From Symsagittifera roscoffensis (taxonomy: Eukaryota; Xenacoelomorpha; Acoela; Convolutidae), in NCBI RefSeq assembly GCF_963678635.1, contig NC_087062.1, positions 89,131,845 to 89,195,844 of the forward strand: a stretch of DNA of 64,000 nucleotides, written 5' to 3'. Both the position numbers and the translations under genes were made by a program. Below, in pieces: positions 58,278 to 64,000 of the stretch (position 1 is the first letter of the stretch; every line of letters begins with the position of its first letter). The notes under the pieces are model-generated. The model was given only the letters and a program-made list of their open reading frames with translations, ran no database searches and was not told the DNA's origin.

Positions 58278-59509
58278 TCAAATGTTTGCCCATGTCATGG
58301 GATCCGGTGTTATACTCGTATGTGCGCTTGAATCCCTTGGTATCCTTGTCGAGTTCGACACTCCTACCTTTCTTGCCATTTTTGTCGTCCCCGATCCTAT
58401 GCTGTTGTAGAGCTGAGGTAATTCTTGCTTCTTGCATTGAGGTTCCACGAAATCCACTTTTGTGCCTGGTTGCTTCTCCAAATTTTCTGATGCCGTTTTC
58501 ACTTGAGTGATAGAATTTCTCAAGAGCCCATCCAATTTGAACTGTATGGCACAGGAACTCTCCGCTTGGTCTCCACTCATGGTGTCCATTCTCGTTTCTA
58601 GATTCCATAAATTCTCGTTTACCGTCACGTACCCCCTTCTCATTTCGTCCTTATCCTTCCTGATATTCTTTTCCCGTTCTTTGTCAGTCGTCTCGACTCT
58701 TTCAGTCATTTGTTGTAGCTTCTCTTCAGTAGCCCTCGCTAAGGTGAAGTAGTTGTCAAGGTCCTCATTCTTATTATGTCGGAGTTCTTTCCTCATTTCT
58801 AGGCGATCCTCCTCGCTGCACTTTAGTTTTTTGTCCATCTGCTCTAACTTAAGCATCAAGTCCCCCAACTCAACTAGTGGTGCTTTCGAGTCCACTATAT
58901 GCTTCACTGGGTTACCCGCTGTTTCCTGTTCTTTGCATTGGCCAGTCTCCGTTGTTATCGCGGAAACCATTCCAAAGTTCTTGCCTTTGTCGGTTGCTGT
59001 TATCGCATCCTTCTTATCTTTTGGTTTTATCCTGACCATAGATGCGAATTTCTGCGTGAAGGATGTTCTCTTTGTTTGTGAATCGTTTTTTATTGTTTCC
59101 GGTGTGTTACCAGTGATTTCGTTTCCATTGCCTATTGGCGAGAACTCAATCGTCTTTGCTCCTTGTTCCTCTACATTTGACATTGGTGTCGATTCCGTTT
59201 TTTTCCGACTTTATCTGTGCTCTGCTTCAACGTCTCAAGATCAACATTCGTAATGGGCGCACTATACTTTTCCGAGTGTTTTTCCCCAGTTGTCTGATCC
59301 TTGTTTCTTTGGGTGTTGAAAATTTTAACCGAAACTTTTTTCTTCATTGTTCTCGGGTTTGTTGTTGACAGTGTTTGCCTCTGTTGTCTTGATGGGCGAT
59401 TTCGCTTTTGCTCAATTTCGCTTTTTCCCGGTAACGACACTATAGTTTTCTTCATGATTTTTTTTATACTTCCGGTTACATACAAATGTTTAACATAACA
59501 CGTCAACAA
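58278..59509 (-). pseudogene. Gypsy gag N-terminal part with coiled coil
   Basis: A 301-codon frame (59183-58278) preceded by a 112-codon frame (59509-59171) that overlaps it by 13 bases in another phase. The central part, LVELGDLMLKLEQMDKKL through TEEKLQQMTERVETTDKERE, is a likely coiled coil. It is the best-preserved open frame of the element. Its assignment to gag rests on position and on the following capsid and zinc-knuckle pieces. Confidence 0.5.
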
Positions 59510-59705
59510 GTTAAAAGAAACCTACAATGCTCTTAGTAGTAGTCTAAACTTTTTAAAACTTTTCCAGTCTAATTTATATTTAACAGTCCGTCTTAAAATT
59601 TAATCTTCCTAGGTTTTTATCCACTTCCCCAAGGAGTTATTTATGTCTCTTTCTCTCTCTATTCCCTCGGTATTGTCCCTTTGTCTATCTTCCCTTGGTT
59701 AAAAA

Positions 59706-60445
59706 ATGGGATACTCAATTTACTATTCCAGGACTAGGTGATTGGGATACTTGATTTGCTATACCGGGATTAGGTGTTGGGACACTTAATTTACTATCCC
59801 AGGACTAGGTGTTGGGACACTTAATTTACTATCCCAGGACTAGGTGTTGGCACACTTAAATTGCTATCCCAGGGCTAGGTGCTGGAACACTTAAATTACT
59901 ATCCCAGGACAAGGTGTTGGGACAATTATTTTACTACCCTAGGACTAGGTGTTGGAACACTTACTTTACTATCACAGGACTAGGTGTTAGGACACTTAAA
60001 TTACTATCCCAGGGTTGGTGTTGGTATACTTAATTAACTATCCCAAGACTAGGTGTTGCGAAACTTAACTTGCTATCCCAGAACTAGGTGTTGGGACACT
60101 TAAATTACTATCCAAGGACTAGGTATTGGGACACTTAATTTACTATCCAAGACTAGCTGTTGGAACACTTTATTTACTATCCTAGGACTAAGTTTTGGGA
60201 CACTTAATTACTATCCCAGGACTCAAGTGTTGGACTTTTAAATTGCTATCCCAGGACTAGGTGTTGAGACCCTTAGTTTATTATCGCAGGACTGAAGTGT
60301 TGGGACCATTAATTTATTATACCAGGACTCACGTTTGGGACCCTTAAAATAATATCCCAAGACTACCTCAATAACTCGTGCACAATTCCTCCGCTATCGG
60401 ATCTCAAAGGTTGGGACACTAAATTTAGTATCCCAAAATTACCTC
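59706..60445. repeat. 35-bp minisatellite, about 20 copies
   Basis: Units of GGACTAGGTGTTGGGACACT plus TTAATTTACTATCCCA repeat at a spacing of about 35 bases (for example 59801 to 59836). Copies diverge towards the right end. It lies next to the 5' end of the gypsy gag and may be part of the element's untranslated leader or independent. Confidence 0.85.
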
Positions 60446-61149
60446 AGGAACTAGTCTGAAATGCCCCCGAGCACAATTTTCTCCCCAAAAATTAATTGAG
60501 TTTCACTGATTTTTTCTAATCCAATGCAAGTTGAATTGCGGCTGGTATTAGCCTTGCTGTGATTGCAAATGCACCAACTTTTATTAAAAACTTTTCCGTA
60601 AAATTCTAAAATCTGTTCCTGCAACGATAAAAATTTAAGAAAAAAATTTTTTAAAAAAAGTTTCTATCTAAAATTCCAAGTCGACAAAAGTCGTTTTTCA
60701 AAAAAAATGTCTGGTACCTGACTATCACGCGTTTTTCCTCCCCCTTCTAACGTTATTGTGGGGTGTTTACCTTTGGGTCTCTAAAAAACTGTTTATTTCC
60801 GATCACCCCACCCGATCCGGCCAGGTCACTTACCTTATTTAGAGTTTACTTTCGGGTACCTTCGCGTTCCGACTCTTGTTTTGAATCTACTGTAACTATA
60901 TTGACGATATCGATTGAATAGTTACTGTAATTGGGCCCCCTTTTTTATAATGACCAACAACCAACGTCTATCTTAACCAGCCCCCTTCTAACCTCCTCCC
61001 TGTCTAGCCCCCACTTAGGCCGAAAAATACCTTAAGCGCGATGGGTGCATAACCTCTCAAGAGAAAGCCCGTAGAAACCCGTTTCCAAGCTCTGCTCAAG
61101 AAAAAACTTTTCTCAAAACTGTGGGGTCCTGCTTATTCGACTTTTATAC
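60446..61149. other. Sequence right of the minisatellite, no gene
   Basis: A C/T-rich stretch, GC-richer than the flanks, with a TACTGTAACTA/TAGTTACTGTA near-inverted repeat around 60888-60930. It may be leader or LTR sequence of the gypsy element, but no matching second LTR was found. Confidence 0.35.
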
Positions 61150-61410
61150 TTATTCCCTACAGTATAAAATGGATTTTAACGATACTCGTTCGACCAAACA
61201 GCACGCTCCGGTGATGCCTTTTTGCTGTTGCACTGTTCTGGTCACACTACTGGTAATCTTCTCCCAGTGGCGCCTTTTCTGTTTTCCAGATCCCAGTCCT
61301 ACGAACCACTTTTCCGTCCGTCTTGTCATCTCTTCCAGTGAAATATTCCAGTGGCCCTCCAAGGTTGCAAGGCTATCTGTAAACCCTTTCAACGCCCCGA
61401 ATTCGGGCAC
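61150..61410 (-). other. Open frame, 86 codons, unknown
   Basis: FGALKGFTDSLATLEGHWNI, then SLEEMTRRTEKWFVGLGSGK and QKRRHWEKITSSVTRTVQQQ, reads like real protein sequence (balanced composition, GC-rich for this window). I do not recognise it. It could be the first part of the gypsy gag, displaced by the minisatellite, or an unrelated exon. Confidence 0.25.
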
Positions 61411-62539
61411 CTGCTGAATATTCGCTGTTTTGATTGAAACGATAGGTCTTTTTAGAAAACAGTATGAATATACTATTAATTAAAGTAAAGGTCTGATCCA
61501 CCTAACCTGAAAATCAAAGCCACTCTCCTTTTTAAGTTTTTATGGTTTTTTTCTTCAAATTTTATCCTTATTTTGGTTTCTTGTTTCATTATTTGTTTTC
61601 TACCCGTTTTTTATTGTTCTTCAGTGACCCTCCATACTCGGTTAGCTAGGTCTCGTATCAAAAAGCGTACCAAGACATTTTCACAAGTTTACTGGAAAAG
61701 CTATTACGGTAAAACCAGAGCGTGGACACGTTCTAGTTGAACCACAGCACCGGTACTCCAGAATTATCATGTAACAGGGAGCTGGGTCAAATGGGTTCGA
61801 TCCCGTAGTCTTGATGCGGTAAAAACACCCAGGAGCGCCATAAAAACACTATGTATAGGTCGCCTACTTATGTCACATATGAGGTTAAGAAAAACAGGCC
61901 CTATAACCGTTGGCTCAAGGATGAATGACACTATCTCTTGTGCTTTTGATCCTCATTCAGTCGGAGCAAATTCGATTCGTGTAAGGCTTGCGAATACAAA
62001 TCAGGTTACCGCTTAAAAGCCACTACCAAAATACCACCCCTATTCTAGAAATAAAAACGCCTCCATGGCCAGGTCTCTAAATACCTATAACACATGAATG
62101 CCATTGAAAACAGGGAATGAAGCTCTAGTATACCATTAGTTTTCAATAGACAGTGGATCTTTGATCCATTTCAGATGGATCAACCTAACGTTCGCTTTAT
62201 CTCACATACTCACATAAAATGCACTCACGAAGCTAAATTCAGTACTCACATACCGACACGACTCTAGATTTAAGTAAATAAAGTAAATAAAATAACTCTA
62301 GAAGAAGTTTCAAGTGAATAAGTTAAAGTAAAGAAGTTTTATTCTCCGGACCATTTGGCAGCTTCAGCTCTCCACCTTCCCAGTCAAGTGTCACTCTCTT
62401 CCAGTAAATCGCACCTCGTTAGTTCACTTCTTGCACTCTCGATTTTCTACCACGAACAAGATTACTCTACTCGTATTGAATTACTCCGGTAAACTCTCGT
62501 ATTTTTAGCGATTTTCCCGCGATTATCACTCGAATTTTC
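61411..62539. other. Intergenic, nothing firm
   Basis: No coding signal. GGGTTCGATCCC at 61796 looks like a Pol III B-box but no A-box is found at the right distance. AAGTAAATAAAGTAAATAAA near 62271 is simple repeat. Confidence 0.4.
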
Positions 62540-63330
62540 TGTGAATGCAACCTCTGAGAACATTTTCGAGTTACTTCAAATTATTGAGTTTTTCTGATCT
62601 ACACGCTTTTGTTCACTGTGATAAATTTCAGAAGGTCACAAAAATCTGCTTGAAGTTTTCGTTAGTTCTTGTTGCTTCTTTTTCAAGAAACTTGTTTAGA
62701 TCATTACGAATTAAGCTGGCGTTGTTGTTTTTTAAAATTTTTTCATTTATTTTCCAGTAACTAGGGCCGCGCTGATACAAGTTTGATGGCTTAACAAAAA
62801 CCTGTAGGAGCAAATGATCAGAGATTGATATTTGAGTGCTTTGCATAGAGTCATACTCTGTTTGGAAATTCATAAAGACATAATCTCAGCGCGCAAAATT
62901 TTTATGTTGTTTGTCATAATGTGTATAATCACAAAAATCATTCTTGAGTGCGAAATCAACAAAACCAAAAATCAAGAATTTGTTCATTGAGCTGGGTAAA
63001 TCGTTTGATACGTGCATCTTTCAACTTAATTATTGCAGAACTAATAATATTGTCATAACTGAGTGCATTAAAATCTCACGTAATGATAGTTTTCGACCAA
63101 TTGGTTTTAAATCTGATGCTTAATTTCAGGGACTTCAAATTTGCTTGGAAGGAATTCGGGTTCGCATAAATGCTGATTACAAACCAATCAAATTTGACAA
63201 ATTTTAACATTTGAAAACCTGTAATTGAAGCAATTATTTTCGCAGGACTCAAATTTGATGACCATAACGTTAGAAAAACCACCAGATTTAATTGAGCCCG
63301 GTATGAAATCAAATGAAACATTGTATTTAT
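62540..63330 (-). mobile_element. Non-LTR retrotransposon endonuclease remnant
   Basis: On the minus strand: FVISIYANPNSFQANLKSL (about 63185-63120), DFNALSYDN preceded by a stop where the Gly of GDFN is expected (about 63083), then QISISDHLLL (SDH motif, about 62850-62820) and GPSYWKINEKIL (about 62770), the usual segment after the endonuclease. These are the apurinic-type endonuclease motifs of a non-LTR element. No reverse transcriptase follows to the left, so it is truncated. It differs in sequence from the element at 42590-44760. Confidence 0.7.
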
Positions 63331-63513
63331 CCAGTAAACTCAGATTTTTATTTGTAAGATTCGATATTTTGCTTTCTGATTGCGCAAAGTGAAACTAGAC
63401 AATTTTTTTAAAAGTTGACATTTTTTTTGGTAAGTGAGTGTAACTTAGCTGAATTTCCTATGCTTAAAATTTTAATGGAAAAAATATCCTGTTTTTCGCA
63501 TATAGAAAATTTG

Positions 63514-63885
63514 CTAAAACTTCCCTCCAACCAAGTCTTTTCCGTAATTTTTACGTTTTATTTTAAGCCCTTTCTTCCGTGTTAAAACTGACCAAGAGGT
63601 TGGTAAAATTTTTTGCTCTCTTTTTGTGAGCATTCTTTCGTCAGAGGAAAATTTCCGTGGGTGACTTTCGATATTTAAATCATCTTCTTTGTCCTTGGCA
63701 GAGTAAGAATGAGTAAGAACTACGACTTGATTGTTGAGAACATCATGCTTTTGTTTTTCTTCGCTTGGAGTTGCTGTACTGTTTGTTTTAGATTCATCAA
63801 CTAAAATTCTAGATGGTGGTTTCGACATTCTTTGCTTCGACATTTTCGCTGCCCTTAGAATACGTATCGCTTGTTGTTTCGTCAT
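63514..63885 (-). CDS. Hypothetical 123-residue Lys/Ser-rich frame
   Basis: Open from ATG 63885: MTKQQAIRILRAAKMSKQRM, then Ser/Lys/Glu-rich sequence. No domain is recognised. It sits just upstream of the endonuclease remnant in the same orientation, so it may be the end of that element's ORF1. Confidence in it as a gene is low. Confidence 0.25.
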   Translation of the reverse strand: MTKQQAIRILRAAKMSKQRMSKPPSRILVDESKTNSTATPSEEKQKHDVLNNQVVVLTHSYSAKDKEDDLNIESHPRKFSSDERMLTKREQKILPTSWSVLTRKKGLKIKRKNYGKDLVGGKF

Positions 63886-64000
63886 CGTTTTCTCGTCGCT
63901 GGCATTATTGGAGCTTGGTTTTTAAGGAGACTAATTATTGGGTTTATTGGTTTTTTCCCTATATTACACCAATCATCGTGATGACAATTTTCTTGGCGCC
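63886..64000. other. Right edge, nothing recognised
   Basis: Short terminal stretch without features. Confidence 0.4.

Larger units (their letters stand above)
53225..59509 (-). mobile_element. Decayed Ty3/gypsy-type retrotransposon (gag-pol remnant)
   Basis: Domain order on the minus strand from right to left: gag with coiled coil, zinc-knuckle region, protease, reverse transcriptase, RNase H, a post-RNase H region, then a ~0.5-kb piece that reads on the plus strand (53225-53742). The order PR-RT-RH and the sequence of the RT and RNase H are of Ty3/gypsy type. At least four in-frame stops, several frameshifts, a mutated protease active site and an internal RT deletion show that it is dead. 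No complete integrase and no pair of LTRs were found. The region is GC-richer than its flanks. Confidence 0.8.

Noticed and set aside
56246-59253. Long + strand frames over the gypsy gag-pol
   Set aside because: They lie opposite the gag and protease reading frames and read as low-complexity Ser/Phe/Leu sequence, as expected for antisense.
61775-61840. Possible tRNA or primer-binding site: GGGTTCGATCCC at 61796 and, on the other strand, TGGCGCTCCTGGGTG at 61840-61826
   Set aside because: No A-box at the right distance, no cloverleaf, and the sequence before the candidate primer site does not end like an LTR (no TG...CA pair).

Overview
This is a stretch of an AT-rich animal (metazoan) nuclear genome. 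The evidence is a 14-exon, spliceosomal-intron gene for a CHD1/CHD2-type chromodomain helicase, a RING-finger gene nested inside one of its introns, a secreted lipocalin gene, and animal-type transposable elements (hAT- and Mutator-like MITEs, non-LTR retrotransposons, a Ty3/gypsy remnant, tRNA-derived repeats). The exact lineage cannot be told from the sequence. Introns are bimodal: many are 66-92 bp, and a few of 0.2-7.4 kb are packed with repeats.

Layout. 1-640: nothing recognised. 641-5150: tandem array of a ~1.38-kb unit, two copies nearly identical. 5060-6390: a second, older tandem array (~0.56 kb unit). 6391-7933: no recognisable exon. 7934-30767 (+): CHD1-like gene from the middle of chromodomain 1 to the stop codon; its 5' exons were not found. 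Its long introns hold a hAT-like MITE (11244-11588), a tRNA-like repeat (10600-10672), several foldbacks, a Mutator-like MITE (17330-17577) and a ~1.5-kb tandem array (19485-24030). Intron 10 (25795-27741) is almost filled by a two-exon antisense gene for a RING/coiled-coil/propeller-like protein (25858-27535, -).

30768-40900: intergenic. It holds two related hAT-like MITEs with 8-bp target duplications (32618-33026, 37414-37817), a set of shuffled segmental duplications (33551-36680), a tRNA-derived SINE-like element (about 39060-39285, -) and a few exon-like pieces of unknown identity. 40944-45170 (-): lipocalin gene in three visible exons, with a broken non-LTR retrotransposon (42590-44760) in its first intron. 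45640-53220: low-complexity and degenerate sequence with one weak PAZ-like reading frame (48203-48418). 53225-59509: a decayed Ty3/gypsy gag-pol remnant on the - strand, with stops, frameshifts, a deletion in the reverse transcriptase and a ~0.5-kb piece lying in inverted orientation at its 3' end. 59706-60445: a 35-bp minisatellite. 62540-63330 (-): endonuclease part of another non-LTR element.

How the parts relate: the CHD1-like protein would act in the nucleus as an ATP-dependent nucleosome remodeler. The nested RING gene is transcribed against it and could interfere with or depend on its expression. Most of the rest is repeat-driven growth of introns and intergenic space.
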